Part shown: one piece after another, positions 1 to 7,571 of the stretch
Layout of the letters: every line of letters begins with the position of its first letter
Position numbering within the stretch: position 1 is the first letter of the stretch
DNA from: Chamaesiphon sp.
Lineage (GTDB): Bacteria > Cyanobacteriota > Cyanobacteriia > Cyanobacteriales > Chamaesiphonaceae
Reading direction: 5' to 3'
NCBI GenBank assembly: GCA_026786125.1
Contig: JAJAYU010000375.1
Location: 1-17,748, forward strand
Length of the DNA: 17,748 nucleotides
Notes under the pieces: model-generated
Database searches by the model: none
What the model saw: the letters and a program-made list of their open reading frames with translations, nothing else
What the model was told of the DNA's origin: nothing
Position numbers and translations under genes: made by a program

Positions 1-2
1 AA

Positions 3-884
3 GCTGAAGTACGAGAGCTACCAGTGGATGTACTGTTAACTAGAGCTGTCGGATTAGTGATCGGGCTACTGATTGCCAATCTGATGCTGGCACCAGTGTT
101 TCTACTACCTATTGCCCCAGAGTTCTCATTTCTCAAGCCATTACTAGCGATTTTAGGTAGCGTAATGTTCTGCTACTTGGGCGTGACTTTAGCTGATACT
201 CACGGTGGTGCATTTTTGCGATTAATAAATCCCCAGAGTGTGGAAACAATGTTGGTAGCGGAAGGAACTTTGAAAGCGATCTCGCCCAAGGTGATCGATA
301 CTAGTTGTATCATCGATGGGCGGATTGAGGAGTTATTAAATACCGGATTTGTAGAGGGACAAATTTTAGTGCCTCAGTTTGTGATTCAGGAATTGCAAAC
401 ACTTGCCGATGCTGCGAATGATATGAAAAGAAGCCGTGGACGCAGGGGGCTAGATATTTTGAACAGAATGAAAGACAGTTTTCCCGATCGGATTATCATC
501 CATCCGATCGATTATCAAGATATCACTACTGTCGATGCTAAATTAGTGCACTTTTCGAGTGAAATTCGCGCCACTCTCCTGACGAATGATTACAATTTGA
601 GCAAAGTTGCCAAGCTCCAAGAAGTTTCGGTTTTAAATGTTAATGATTTAGCTACCGCTGTTCGTCCGGTATATCTACCTGGAGACTGTCTCGAAATAAA
701 AATTATTAAAGATGGCAAAGAAGCCACCCAAGGGATCGGTTATCTTGATGATGGCACAATGGTAGTCGTCGAAGAAGGTCGCAAGCACGTTGGCGCAGAT
801 CTAAAAATAGTTGTTACTTCAGCCATCCAAACTTCCGCTGGTAGAATGATTTTTGCCCGACCTTATGCCTCCATGATGGCGTAA
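3..884 (+). CDS. Membrane-anchored PIN-TRAM domain protein (YacL-like), 5' end outside window
   Basis: The reading frame is open to the left edge, so the true start lies upstream. The internal GTG at 24 is probably not the start, because family members carry further N-terminal membrane segments. Counting that GTG as residue 1, hydrophobic segments lie at about 8-29 and 35-56. A PIN nuclease domain follows from about residue 90, opening with IDTSCIIDGRI. Its likely metal-binding acidic residues are D92, E123, D171 (TVDAKL) and D189 (LTNDYNL). A TRAM-type RNA-binding domain fills about 215-280 (GDCLEIKI ... GRMIFARP). Known of the family: PIN domains are Mg/Mn-dependent RNases, and the membrane-anchored PIN-TRAM form is widespread in cyanobacteria and Gram-positives with poorly known targets. 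I infer a membrane-tethered ribonuclease facing the cytoplasm. Family assignment is firm; substrate is unknown. Confidence 0.88.
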   Translation, partial: AEVRELPVDVLLTRAVGLVIGLLIANLMLAPVFLLPIAPEFSFLKPLLAILGSVMFCYLGVTLADTHGGAFLRLINPQSVETMLVAEGTLKAISPKVIDTSCIIDGRIEELLNTGFVEGQILVPQFVIQELQTLADAANDMKRSRGRRGLDILNRMKDSFPDRIIIHPIDYQDITTVDAKLVHFSSEIRATLLTNDYNLSKVAKLQEVSVLNVNDLATAVRPVYLPGDCLEIKIIKDGKEATQGIGYLDDGTMVVVEEGRKHVGADLKIVVTSAIQTSAGRMIFARPYASMMA

Positions 885-929
885 TTTAGTTGATACTTAT
901 TGCTGCAATGCCTAAGGCTTCAGCTAAAG

Positions 930-969
930 ACACACTCAAACTAACTTTACAGTTTTTAGTGTGTATTTT
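930..969 (+). terminator. Candidate terminator after the PIN-TRAM gene
   Basis: The inverted repeat ACACACT (930-936) / AGTGTGT (958-964) is extended inward by AAACT (938-942) / AGTTT (951-955), with an 8-base loop. It is followed by ATTTT. It starts 45 bases past the stop codon, between two convergent genes, so it may serve as a terminator. The stem is AT-rich and the T-run short, so strength is uncertain. Confidence 0.5.
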
Positions 970-1037
970 CCCAGTCTTCGCTTTCATCTGATCCGCCCAG
1001 TTGAGCTTCTATTTTAATTCTCCGGTTGCCTATTCAA

Positions 1038-2396
1038 CTAGCGCAATGTCGGATGATGGTAATGATCATTTAACCAGTAAAAATGAGTATGCTCGATCGA
1101 GGGATGATGATGAGCATGAACATGAGTTCCCTCGTCGTGTCCATGCTGATGAGATAACTCATGATTGTGGCTGTGGACATGATCCACAGCTTGATGATCG
1201 TGACTAGTAGCTGCTTGCGCGAAACATAATTGCACGATCATCAACACAAACAAGCCAATCCCGCCAGCGATTGAAAACATCCACTCAGGATGCTCTATAC
1301 CCAACCAGCCTGCCAAAGGATAGGCAAAGCCCCACCACAGATGACTCCAAGCAAAATGAGCCGCGTAGACCTGTCCTTGTTGATGTTTGGGGATACGATC
1401 GCCAATGGCAATTTGAGTTGGTAGATCGATCGCATTTTTGCCTATTCCCACACATAGCCATAATAAAATTAAACCGATAAAAGACGATCGATCTGCAAAA
1501 AACATCGCGATTACCATCAAGATGCCACCGCCAAACATCAGCCAATGACGCGCCAGATATGTTTGCGTCTGGGCCACAACTAGCGCGGCAATTACCATCC
1601 CCACCCCAAAAGCCATCATTACCCAACCATATTCTCGATCGCTTAACTGTAAGATCGATCGAACATAGCTCACAGTATTGACTAAAACTTGCCCACCAAT
1701 AATCGCCCCAACCAATTGCAGAGCTAAGGCGTACCGTAATAACCCATCCCCAAATAATAACCGCGTACCGATCGTCAATCGCGAAAAATAACTAGTCTGT
1801 GGAGCAATCTCAGGACTAGAAATGTCTACAGTCAACGGCTGACGAACCGAGAGAATTACCAGCGCAGCCAAGAGAAAACTTCCACTATCCAGCCAAAAAA
1901 TAGTCCTTGTACCCAACCAACCAGCCATCACCCCAGCCAATCCGGGGCCGATCATACTTAAAGTTTGATAAGTAACTGAAGCCAATGCCATTGCCGGAGC
2001 ATATTCCTGTGGCTGCGTCACAATTGGAATACTAGCCTGATAAGTCGGAGTAAAACAAGCATGAAAAACATTGATAACTAAAACAATCGCATACAATTGC
2101 CAAATAGTCTGCACAAATGGTAATAATCCAACCAACAACATCCGGGCTAAATGAGTGCCAACCAAAATCAACTTGCGATCAAACTTATCCGCAATCATCC
2201 CTACAAATGGAGCGCAAACAATAAAAGCAACAATCCGACAAGTCAGAGCCGTAGCCAAAATAGCTGGAGCGCGATCTCCAGCCAACTCCACAGCTAATAA
2301 AGCCAATCCTAACCACGTCAGCGCGTCACCGAGCAAACTAATTGCCTGAGCAGCATATAATCGAGCAAAAGTTGGATTTTTTAGAGATTGAAACAT
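1038..2396 (-). CDS. MFS metal exporter with His-rich C-terminus, NreB/NrsD-like (probable nickel efflux)
   Basis: A 12-helix major facilitator begins MFQSLKNPTFARLYAAQ, with the MFS loop motif GMIADKFDRK about 70 residues in. The last 56 residues form a cytosolic-type tail with 19 histidines (for example HVHAHHH), typical of a metal-binding module. MFS plus His-rich tail is the architecture of NreB of Achromobacter and NrsD of the Synechocystis nickel-resistance operon, so Ni2+ (possibly Co2+) export across the inner membrane is the likely job. I chose the ATG at 2396 over the adjoining TTG at 2399; no clear ribosome binding site is visible. No nrsB/nrsA/nrsC-like resistance genes or nrsRS-type regulators are in the window, so it appears to stand alone. 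It could instead export another divalent metal or a drug. Confidence 0.8.
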   Translation of the reverse strand: MFQSLKNPTFARLYAAQAISLLGDALTWLGLALLAVELAGDRAPAILATALTCRIVAFIVCAPFVGMIADKFDRKLILVGTHLARMLLVGLLPFVQTIWQLYAIVLVINVFHACFTPTYQASIPIVTQPQEYAPAMALASVTYQTLSMIGPGLAGVMAGWLGTRTIFWLDSGSFLLAALVILSVRQPLTVDISSPEIAPQTSYFSRLTIGTRLLFGDGLLRYALALQLVGAIIGGQVLVNTVSYVRSILQLSDREYGWVMMAFGVGMVIAALVVAQTQTYLARHWLMFGGGILMVIAMFFADRSSFIGLILLWLCVGIGKNAIDLPTQIAIGDRIPKHQQGQVYAAHFAWSHLWWGFAYPLAGWLGIEHPEWMFSIAGGIGLFVLMIVQLCFAQAATSHDHQAVDHVHSHNHELSHQHGHDEGTHVHAHHHPSIEHTHFYWLNDHYHHPTLR

Positions 2397-2406
2397 CAAT
2401 GATTAA

Positions 2407-2434
2407 TTGATAATTGATAATTGATAGTTGATAG
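2407..2434. repeat. Short tandem heptamer repeat (TTGATAR x4)
   Basis: Four contiguous heptamers TTGATAA, TTGATAA, TTGATAG, TTGATAG lie just upstream of the NreB-like gene. Short tandemly repeated heptamers between genes are characteristic of many cyanobacteria. No function is known from the sequence. Confidence 0.75.
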
Positions 2435-2460
2435 CTAGATTATTATGATGGAGATTTGGT

Positions 2461-2508
2461 GAATGCATTTTCGGACGGGGTTCCCATCCATGAAAATGCA
2501 CTAAGTAG
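2461..2508. repeat. Dispersed hairpin element, diverged copy A
   Basis: Perfect 9-bp outer arms TGCATTTTC (2464-2472) / GAAAATGCA (2492-2500) enclose an inner near-perfect stem GGACGGG (2473-2479) / CCCATCC (2483-2489) with a 3-base loop. The same arrangement, with about 70-75% identity over the alignable length, occurs at 17652-17699. The shared order of arms, loop and the trailing AAG(C/T)AGA shows that the two are copies of one element. Confidence 0.65.
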
Positions 2509-2569
2509 ACCTCCTATTCTTCTTGACTTTTAGCTAATTATTGCGTCCTTAACCTGTACTATTCTCAAA

Positions 2570-2600
2570 ATCAAAATGTTCTTACGTGATACATTTTGAT
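2570..2600 (-). other. Perfect 10-bp hairpin in intergenic region
   Basis: ATCAAAATGT (2570-2579) and ACATTTTGAT (2591-2600) form a perfect inverted repeat with an 11-base loop. Read leftward it is followed by TTTGAG. It could end a short minus-strand transcript starting near the TATAAT at 2738-2733, or be a protein-binding dyad. Nothing in the sequence decides between these. Confidence 0.35.
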
Positions 2601-2784
2601 CGAGTCCAACGTAAAAAATATCCACAAGCAAGTCGCAATTATGACCTGTAACCAACGATTGATCGATCAAATAATCCAAACAACCTAAAATTGCGATTGG
2701 ACACCTTACAGCCAACCGCATAAATCTATTAAATTATAGTACCCCTTCCTTCCCAGTGAAACATTAGACATCTAGATGTCGATG

Positions 2785-2805
2785 TGGATGGTGGATGGTG
2801 GATGG
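2785..2805. repeat. Short tandem heptamer repeat (TGGATGG x3)
   Basis: Three exact TGGATGG heptamers abut the 3' end of the radical SAM gene, four bases beyond its stop codon. It is a different sequence but the same unit length as the other heptamer arrays in the window. Confidence 0.7.
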
Positions 2806-2809
2806 TGAA

Positions 2810-4423
2810 TTACGAAACAGCCGTTTCAGCCAAAGCCACAACAGGCTCCACCGCCACCGCTGCCGCCTTCACCTTCGCCTCGCCAATCAAGAATTCCGCC
2901 ACCTGAAGCTCAATCTCCTTGCGGACAATCCCCCTGTACTCCAAGAAATGTTCAATTTGGGCACAAACACCAAGATAACTACTTACTCCACCTGGATTGA
3001 CCTGCAACATGCTCCAGAGATTGCGCCAGAACTGCCAGCGGGTAGAACGAACCACCCCTTGTCGCCAGCAAATCGTCAAGAAAGCCTGAATCACGATCCA
3101 ACTAATTGCCTTTTTACGCCCTTCCCCCTTATCAGGATAAGTAGCTTGACCCAGAGTCAGAAAATGGCGGTAAGTTCGATCAAGAAACTTCGATGGCTCG
3201 TACAATTCATCAAAAGCATCCATGTACTCGTAGGCGATTTCTTCCAGCGGACGAGTCGGTACAAAATTCATTAACGTAGTTTGGTTGATATTGGCACCCT
3301 CCACCCGCATTCGACCTTCCTTGGTCAACCGATGCCACAGAGCCGTATCGGGCAATGCTTGGAGCATACTAAATACGGCAGTTGGAATATTTGTCTGTTC
3401 AACAAATTGAACGATTCTTTTGCCAGCACCTGTTTTCTCACCATCGAAGCCGATGATAAATCCAGCCATCACCCGAATCCCTGTCGCAGCAATTCTGTCA
3501 ACAGCTTCACTGAGCGAACTCCGAGTATTTTGATGTTTCTGAGTCAGTGCCAGACTTGCCTCATCTGGGGTTTCGATCCCCAAAAAGACCGCTCCAAAGT
3601 TACACTTGACCATCTCATCCATTAATTCTTGGTCATTTGCCAAATCAACAGAAGCTTCAGTCGCAAACGAGAATGGATATTTATGTTCGACCATCCACGG
3701 TAGGAGTTCTTTCAGGAACAATTTGACATTCCGTTTATTGCCAATAAAATTGTCATCCACCATGAAAATGCTCCGCCGCCAACCCAATTCGTAGAGATAA
3801 TCGAGTTCCTTTAGGAGCTGCTCTGGTGCCTTCGTCCGAGGTTTGCGACCATATAAGACAATAATATCGCAGAACTCACACTGGAACGGACAGCCCCGCG
3901 AAAACTGGACAGACATCTCGGCGTAGGCATCGAATTCCAGTAATTCAAACCGAGGCACTGGGGTAATTGTAACGTCGGGACGTTCACCATTGGGAGCGCG
4001 GAAGGTACCAGATTGTTGCCCTTGAGCAACCGCTTCAACGAATAACGGAATAGTCAATTCGCCTTCATCTAAAATCAAATAATCCGCAAAGTCTGACACC
4101 TCATGGGGTAATGCCGTTGGATAAGGCCCTCCAACCGCTACTTTTTTACCACGGCGTTTGGCTTCCTGAATCTGGACAAGTAAATCTGGCTTCTGCACAA
4201 TCATTGCCGAGCAAATCACCATTTCTGACCAATTCCACTCGGCTTCAGTCACCTCGCGCACGTTCAAATCAACCAGCTTATAGTTCCACTCTTGGGGGAG
4301 AATTGCAGCGACAGTGATCAATCCCAGTGGTGGCAACATCGCCTTACGACCGAGCAATTCGATCGTTTTTTCAAATGACCAGAAACTCTTGGGGAAGCGA
4401 GGATAGAGGAGTAGAACGTTCAT
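2810..4423 (-). CDS. B12-binding radical SAM protein, HpnP-like (DUF4070 type)
   Basis: The 537-residue protein starts MNVLLLYPRFP. The ATG at 4423 is preceded by GGAG eight bases upstream, which favours it over the ATG 24 bases further out. An N-terminal cobalamin-binding-type domain (about 1-135, with VAVGGPYPTALP) precedes a radical SAM core whose CPFQCEFC motif supplies the [4Fe-4S] ligands C178, C182 and C185. A C-terminal region of DUF4070 type follows (NQTTLMNFVPTRPLEEIA). The overall layout is that of class B radical SAM methylases, including HpnP, the hopanoid C-2 methylase. Cyanobacteria often carry several close paralogues of unknown substrate, so I do not assign hpnP. No squalene-hopene cyclase or other hpn gene is in the window. 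The predicted reaction is cobalamin-dependent methylation of an unreactive carbon, probably of a lipid. Confidence 0.85.
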   Translation of the reverse strand: MNVLLLYPRFPKSFWSFEKTIELLGRKAMLPPLGLITVAAILPQEWNYKLVDLNVREVTEAEWNWSEMVICSAMIVQKPDLLVQIQEAKRRGKKVAVGGPYPTALPHEVSDFADYLILDEGELTIPLFVEAVAQGQQSGTFRAPNGERPDVTITPVPRFELLEFDAYAEMSVQFSRGCPFQCEFCDIIVLYGRKPRTKAPEQLLKELDYLYELGWRRSIFMVDDNFIGNKRNVKLFLKELLPWMVEHKYPFSFATEASVDLANDQELMDEMVKCNFGAVFLGIETPDEASLALTQKHQNTRSSLSEAVDRIAATGIRVMAGFIIGFDGEKTGAGKRIVQFVEQTNIPTAVFSMLQALPDTALWHRLTKEGRMRVEGANINQTTLMNFVPTRPLEEIAYEYMDAFDELYEPSKFLDRTYRHFLTLGQATYPDKGEGRKKAISWIVIQAFLTICWRQGVVRSTRWQFWRNLWSMLQVNPGGVSSYLGVCAQIEHFLEYRGIVRKEIELQVAEFLIGEAKVKAAAVAVEPVVALAETAVS

Positions 4424-4527
4424 AAGATTGTCTCCAAATAACGGCATTCCCCATTAGGTGGAATGATGGACGCATATCACTAATTGACTATAGCTTAGTC
4501 GCTTTTGTTTCGATCGGCTCTGAATTA

Positions 4528-5013
4528 TTACAGAAATTTTCGGAGATCGAATTCTCCTGAGCTATTTTCTGTAATTGAATCAGGATTGTGAGGATCGAGT
4601 GATGCTGACAACATCAGCAAAATTCGCTCGGTATAATCTACTGCACCACACAATTCTTGTGCTAATAACTCCAATCCCCCATTGGCATATTCTTCAAAAA
4701 TATTAATCCGCTGCTGCTCAAAATCAGCTCGATCTGGTGAAATCACGTTGATATTTTCAGTGGCAGCGATCGCAATTAGTTTCATCACCGGATCGTACCC
4801 ACGAGAGATAAATATCTCGATACTAATTGGCCCTGGTTCCTTCTTAGAAATTTCCCCCAATGGTACCCGGCGATGTCTTTTAGCACCTAATGCTGCCGCA
4901 AACAACATGGCATCGGCATAAGTCTGGAATGGACTATTATTATCAGCCGATGCAATTAATGATTTGACTAATTCTGCTTTGTCTCTGGCTACTCTAATTC
5001 GGTTTTCAGACAT
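4528..5013 (-). CDS. Small protein resembling DNA phosphorothioation-associated protein 4 (Dnd-associated 4)
   Basis: This is a soluble protein of 161 residues with no signal or membrane segment. The order of landmarks NRIRVARDKAELV, FQTYADAMLFAAALGAKR, the proline-rich link before EIFISRGYD, and RINIFEEYANGGLELL agrees with my memory of the Dnd system-associated protein 4 family, small proteins often encoded near dnd/dpt phosphorothioation genes. I cannot run a profile search, so the match rests on recall. No dndA-E, dptFGH or restriction gene is in the window. It lies 48 bases downstream of the OFA carrier on the same strand but has its own promoter-like sequence. Function is unknown; the family is only linked by context to phosphorothioate DNA modification. 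Confidence 0.6.
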   Translation of the reverse strand: MSENRIRVARDKAELVKSLIASADNNSPFQTYADAMLFAAALGAKRHRRVPLGEISKKEPGPISIEIFISRGYDPVMKLIAIAATENINVISPDRADFEQQRINIFEEYANGGLELLAQELCGAVDYTERILLMLSASLDPHNPDSITENSSGEFDLRKFL

Positions 5014-5031
5014 GAATGAGTTGGGAGTTAA

Positions 5032-5060
5032 ATTATAGGGTGTTCGACTTGCTTACCCAA
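5032..5060 (-). promoter_or_regulatory. Candidate promoter of the Dnd-associated-4-like gene
   Basis: Reading leftward, TTGGGT (5060-5055), a 17-base spacer and a perfect TATAAT (5037-5032) precede the start codon at 5013. The -10 box and spacing are ideal, while the -35 keeps only TTG. Predicted transcription start is about 5025, giving a very short leader that contains an AACTCCC heptamer. Confidence 0.45.
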
Positions 5061-5061
5061 T

Positions 5062-6303
5062 TTATACTTGCTGACTTTTGGGATCAGGTTTGAGCGCGAA
5101 AGTCGCAATTAAAATGCCCAAAATTGCGAGCACCGCAGTCGGAATAAAGGCATTGGTATAGCTACCAAAAATATCTTTGGCATTGCCAGCGACTAGTGTT
5201 CCAGCCAAAGCTCCTGCCCCATAAGCTGTAAAAACTATGCCATAGTTTTTAGTGTAATTAACAGAATTAAACATCGACAGTGTTGCCGTAGGAGCGATCG
5301 CGAGCCATCCGCCCAAAGACAACCAGAGTAAACTGAATGCAAGAAAATAATTGCCAACCTGACCTTTACCAGTATTTAGCATCACGATCGAAGCAACGAG
5401 GATCATCACATAAGAAAGAATCGCTGCCATTTTGGGCTTGATTCGATCGGTCAACCAACCGAAAATTGGACGACCTAACCCGTTAAAGATTGCAAAAATT
5501 GATACCGAGGCAGTAGCTGTATCGGTGTCAAGTCCGATGATTTCCTTGCCAACGTTAGTTGCAATCCCCACCGCCATCAAACCAGCTAGGGTACCGATCG
5601 CATAGCAGCTCCACAGTGCAAAAAAGCTCGGCGAACTCAGCAAGTGATCTGGTTTGGTACTAGCTCGGCTGGTAATAAACTGGGAACTTGGTTGCCAGTC
5701 TGCTGGCGGAAACCTAAGCTGAGTAGCAATCCCTACTAAAATCACTGTAAAAGCTACACCGAGAATCCTAAACGTGCTGTCGATGCCATAGGTATCGATT
5801 AAAAACTTGGCTAGGGGTGCGGTAATCAATGGTGATAGACCAAAGCCAATTACAGTTAACCCAACAGTCAATCCCTTGAGATCTGGAAACCACTTAGCGG
5901 TGACAGCGATCGGTACACCATAGACAACACCAACGCCAGCACCAGCAATCAGACCATAGCTCACAATCAATAGCGGAATACTAGTGGCGAAACTTGAGAG
6001 AAAATATCCCAAGCCCACGATCGTCCCCCCCACAGCAGTTACTTTAGATGCACCATAATCTTCAATATATCTACTCGAAATCGGCATCAAAATTGCAAAT
6101 ACTACCAGCAATATCGCAAAAGGTAACAATGTATCTGTTGCCCCAACGATCATTCCTTGCTGTTTAAAAGCTTCCGTCAGCGGCTTGCGAAAAATGCTCC
6201 AGGAATAAACTGTACCCAAGCAGAGCATCGCTGTAATGCCCAATGGTAAAAATAACCATCGACCTTGCCGAGCAGGTAAGCCAAATATTTTAAGGTCGTT
6301 CAT
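5062..6303 (-). CDS. MFS transporter of the oxalate/formate antiporter (OFA) family
   Basis: This 413-residue protein has about 12 hydrophobic helices, the usual size for the family. It starts with a short cytosolic stretch, then GRWLFLPLGITAMLCLGTVYS, and has the OFA-like pattern YSWSIFRKPL in the first periplasmic region, GAGVGVVYGVPI in helix 4 and AKWFPDLKGLTVGL in the following loop. The loop between halves contains GRPIFGWLTDRIKPK, an MFS-type signature. Family members exchange small carboxylates such as oxalate and formate; the cyanobacterial substrate is not established. No oxalate decarboxylase or formyl-CoA genes adjoin it. The ATG at 6303 has no Shine-Dalgarno sequence. A 9-bp dyad 33-60 bases upstream may be an operator. 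Family assignment is good; substrate is open. Confidence 0.78.
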   Translation of the reverse strand: MNDLKIFGLPARQGRWLFLPLGITAMLCLGTVYSWSIFRKPLTEAFKQQGMIVGATDTLLPFAILLVVFAILMPISSRYIEDYGASKVTAVGGTIVGLGYFLSSFATSIPLLIVSYGLIAGAGVGVVYGVPIAVTAKWFPDLKGLTVGLTVIGFGLSPLITAPLAKFLIDTYGIDSTFRILGVAFTVILVGIATQLRFPPADWQPSSQFITSRASTKPDHLLSSPSFFALWSCYAIGTLAGLMAVGIATNVGKEIIGLDTDTATASVSIFAIFNGLGRPIFGWLTDRIKPKMAAILSYVMILVASIVMLNTGKGQVGNYFLAFSLLWLSLGGWLAIAPTATLSMFNSVNYTKNYGIVFTAYGAGALAGTLVAGNAKDIFGSYTNAFIPTAVLAILGILIATFALKPDPKSQQV

Positions 6304-6335
6304 TATATTTTTTGTGTCTCAATAGTTTAGACAAA

Positions 6336-6363
6336 TTTATACTTACAAGGTATGAAGTATAAA
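6336..6363. promoter_or_regulatory. Candidate operator dyad upstream of the OFA carrier
   Basis: TTTATACTT (6336-6344) and AAGTATAAA (6355-6363) form a perfect 9-bp inverted repeat with a 10-base centre, 33 bases above the carrier start codon. Half-site spacing of about two helical turns suits a dimeric regulator. No regulator gene is nearby. Confidence 0.4.
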
Positions 6364-6606
6364 CGAAAAGTGAGTCATCCCAGACGGCACAAGTGCTTTT
6401 TCGCACTTTATAACAATCGATCGTAGGATAGACCTTCTGCAAAAGTAAGAATACAATCTTTTTCAGTCCTGTTTTCATCTCGACTGAGATCGATACATTC
6501 AATCAGGGATGTTTGCTTACATAGTTCTCTTGTGCAGCATCTATGCCAACGAACAAATAAAGCATTAAAATGAGAGCAGCACCGTAGCCATCACCTTCAA
6601 GCTTTT

Positions 6607-6627
6607 AACTCCCAACTCCCAACTCTT
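6607..6627. repeat. Short tandem heptamer repeat (AACTCCC)
   Basis: AACTCCC, AACTCCC and the variant AACTCTT lie 29 bases before the map start codon. The same heptamer, on the other strand, occurs just upstream of the Dnd-associated-4-like gene (about 5018-5030). Confidence 0.65.
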
Positions 6628-6655
6628 ACCCTTACCCAGCCTGCTCCATCCCAAC

Positions 6656-7477
6656 ATGAATATTCTCACCGACTTACTCAAGCCTCAAGCTACCCGCGAA
6701 AAGAAGCAATCAAAGGGGATTCAGATTAAAACTGAGCGCGAAATTGGTATTATGCGCCAGTCTTCGAGAATTGTCGCTACAGTCTTGAAGGAAATCTTGG
6801 GAATGGTAGAGCCAGGGATGACTACCGCAGATTTGGATGCTTATGCAGAGAAACGGATTCGGGCGATGGATGCGATTCCTAGCTTCAAGGGTTTATATGG
6901 ATTTCCGGCGACGATTTGTGCCAGCATCAATGATGAAGCCGTGCATGGGATCCCCAATCGCAAGAAAGTAATCAAGCAAGGTGATGTACTCAAAGTCGAT
7001 ACTGGAGCATTCTTTCAGGGCTTCCACGGCGATTCTTGTATCACGATCGGCGTAGGCACCGTTACGCCTGCTGCTGCTAAACTAATTCGGGTCGCTGAGG
7101 AAGCCCTCTACAAGGGGATAGAACAGGTGAAAGAAGGTGCTTACCTCCTAGACCTGGCAGGGGCAGTTCAAGACCATGTAGAGGCAAATGGCTTTAGTAT
7201 CGTGGAAGATTTTACTGGACATGGAGTAGGGCGAAATCTCCACGAGGAACCATCGGTATTTAATTTCCGCACGCGGGAGATGCCCAATGTTAAGCTCAGA
7301 GCGGGAATGACAATTGCGATCGAGCCAATTATCAATGCTGGCTCGAAGATTACTAAAATGATGCCAGATAAATGGACGGCGGTAACGATCGATAAGTCTT
7401 TATCTGCCCAGTTTGAGCACACGGTATTGGTAACTAAGGATGGTTATGAGATTTTAACCGATCGGAATTTAGTTTAA
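6656..7477 (+). CDS. map: Methionine aminopeptidase, type I
   Basis: The enzyme removes the initiator methionine from nascent proteins in the cytosol using a two-metal centre. All five metal ligands are visible: D115 (VLKVDTG), D126 (FHGDS), H189 (TGHGVGR), E223 (AIEPI) and E254 (QFEHT). The substrate-contacting H97 lies in AVHGIP. Length of 273 residues is near the type I size, with about 20 extra N-terminal residues rich in Lys before the fold begins (IQIKTEREI), as in several cyanobacterial paralogues. No zinc-finger or SH3-binding extension is seen. It is read alone, divergent from the OFA carrier, and followed by a strong hairpin. Cyanobacteria often encode more than one map copy, so this may be one of several. 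Confidence 0.96.
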   Translation: MNILTDLLKPQATREKKQSKGIQIKTEREIGIMRQSSRIVATVLKEILGMVEPGMTTADLDAYAEKRIRAMDAIPSFKGLYGFPATICASINDEAVHGIPNRKKVIKQGDVLKVDTGAFFQGFHGDSCITIGVGTVTPAAAKLIRVAEEALYKGIEQVKEGAYLLDLAGAVQDHVEANGFSIVEDFTGHGVGRNLHEEPSVFNFRTREMPNVKLRAGMTIAIEPIINAGSKITKMMPDKWTAVTIDKSLSAQFEHTVLVTKDGYEILTDRNLV

Positions 7478-7495
7478 TTTACTCAAATAAACAAC

Positions 7496-7531
7496 GGTAG
7501 GGGCAATTAATAAATTGCCCCTACCTGTTTT
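7496..7531 (+). terminator. Perfect 13-bp hairpin after map, probable bidirectional terminator or repeat
   Basis: GGTAGGGGCAATT (7496-7508) and AATTGCCCCTACC (7513-7525) pair perfectly around a 4-base loop, followed by TGTTTT. It sits between the convergent map and TPR genes. The sequence GTAGGGGCAATT plus its complement is also a common dispersed palindrome in cyanobacterial genomes, so it may be a mobile repeat used as terminator. Confidence 0.7.
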
Positions 7532-7571
7532 GGGATGAGTTGTTGAGGAGGGGATTTTCTAGGGATTAGGA

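Larger units (their letters stand above)
2397..2809. other. Intergenic region without a convincing gene
   Basis: About 410 bases separate the NreB-like gene from the radical SAM gene. It holds, in order, a heptamer repeat (2407-2434), a dispersed hairpin element (2461-2508), a 10-bp hairpin (2570-2600), a 14-base perfect palindrome GACATCTAGATGTC (2767-2780) and a second heptamer repeat (2785-2805). A 63-codon minus-strand frame (2530-2721) is present but matches nothing I recognise. A TATAAT box reads leftward at 2738-2733. Confidence 0.6.
6304..6655. other. Divergent intergenic region between OFA carrier and map
   Basis: These 352 bases separate two divergently read genes and must hold both promoters. 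Visible structure is a 9-bp dyad (6336-6363), a 6-bp hairpin AAGTGC/GCACTT (6391-6408) and heptamers before map (6607-6627). A 70-codon minus-strand frame (6290-6502) overlaps the carrier start and shows no family features. Confidence 0.55.

Noticed and set aside
1001..1207. 68-codon plus-strand frame rich in Asp, Glu and His
   Set aside because: It is the antisense reading of the His-rich tail of the NreB-like gene; the repeated CAT/ATG codons make both strands look charged.
2530..2721. 63-codon minus-strand frame in the spacer
   Set aside because: There is no recognisable family and no Shine-Dalgarno sequence, and a strong hairpin lies inside it. I kept it only as part of the spacer description.
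2795..3274. 159-codon plus-strand frame
   Set aside because: It is antisense to the radical SAM gene, which has intact motifs and a ribosome binding site.
4424..4527. Cobalamin riboswitch before the B12 radical SAM gene
   Set aside because: The 104-base spacer is too short and shows no B12-box-like sequence, only a 6-bp hairpin CATTCC/GGAATG at 4445-4465.
6290..6502. 70-codon minus-strand frame overlapping the start of the OFA carrier
   Set aside because: It overlaps the carrier start, has no family features, and the region contains the dyad and promoter expected there.
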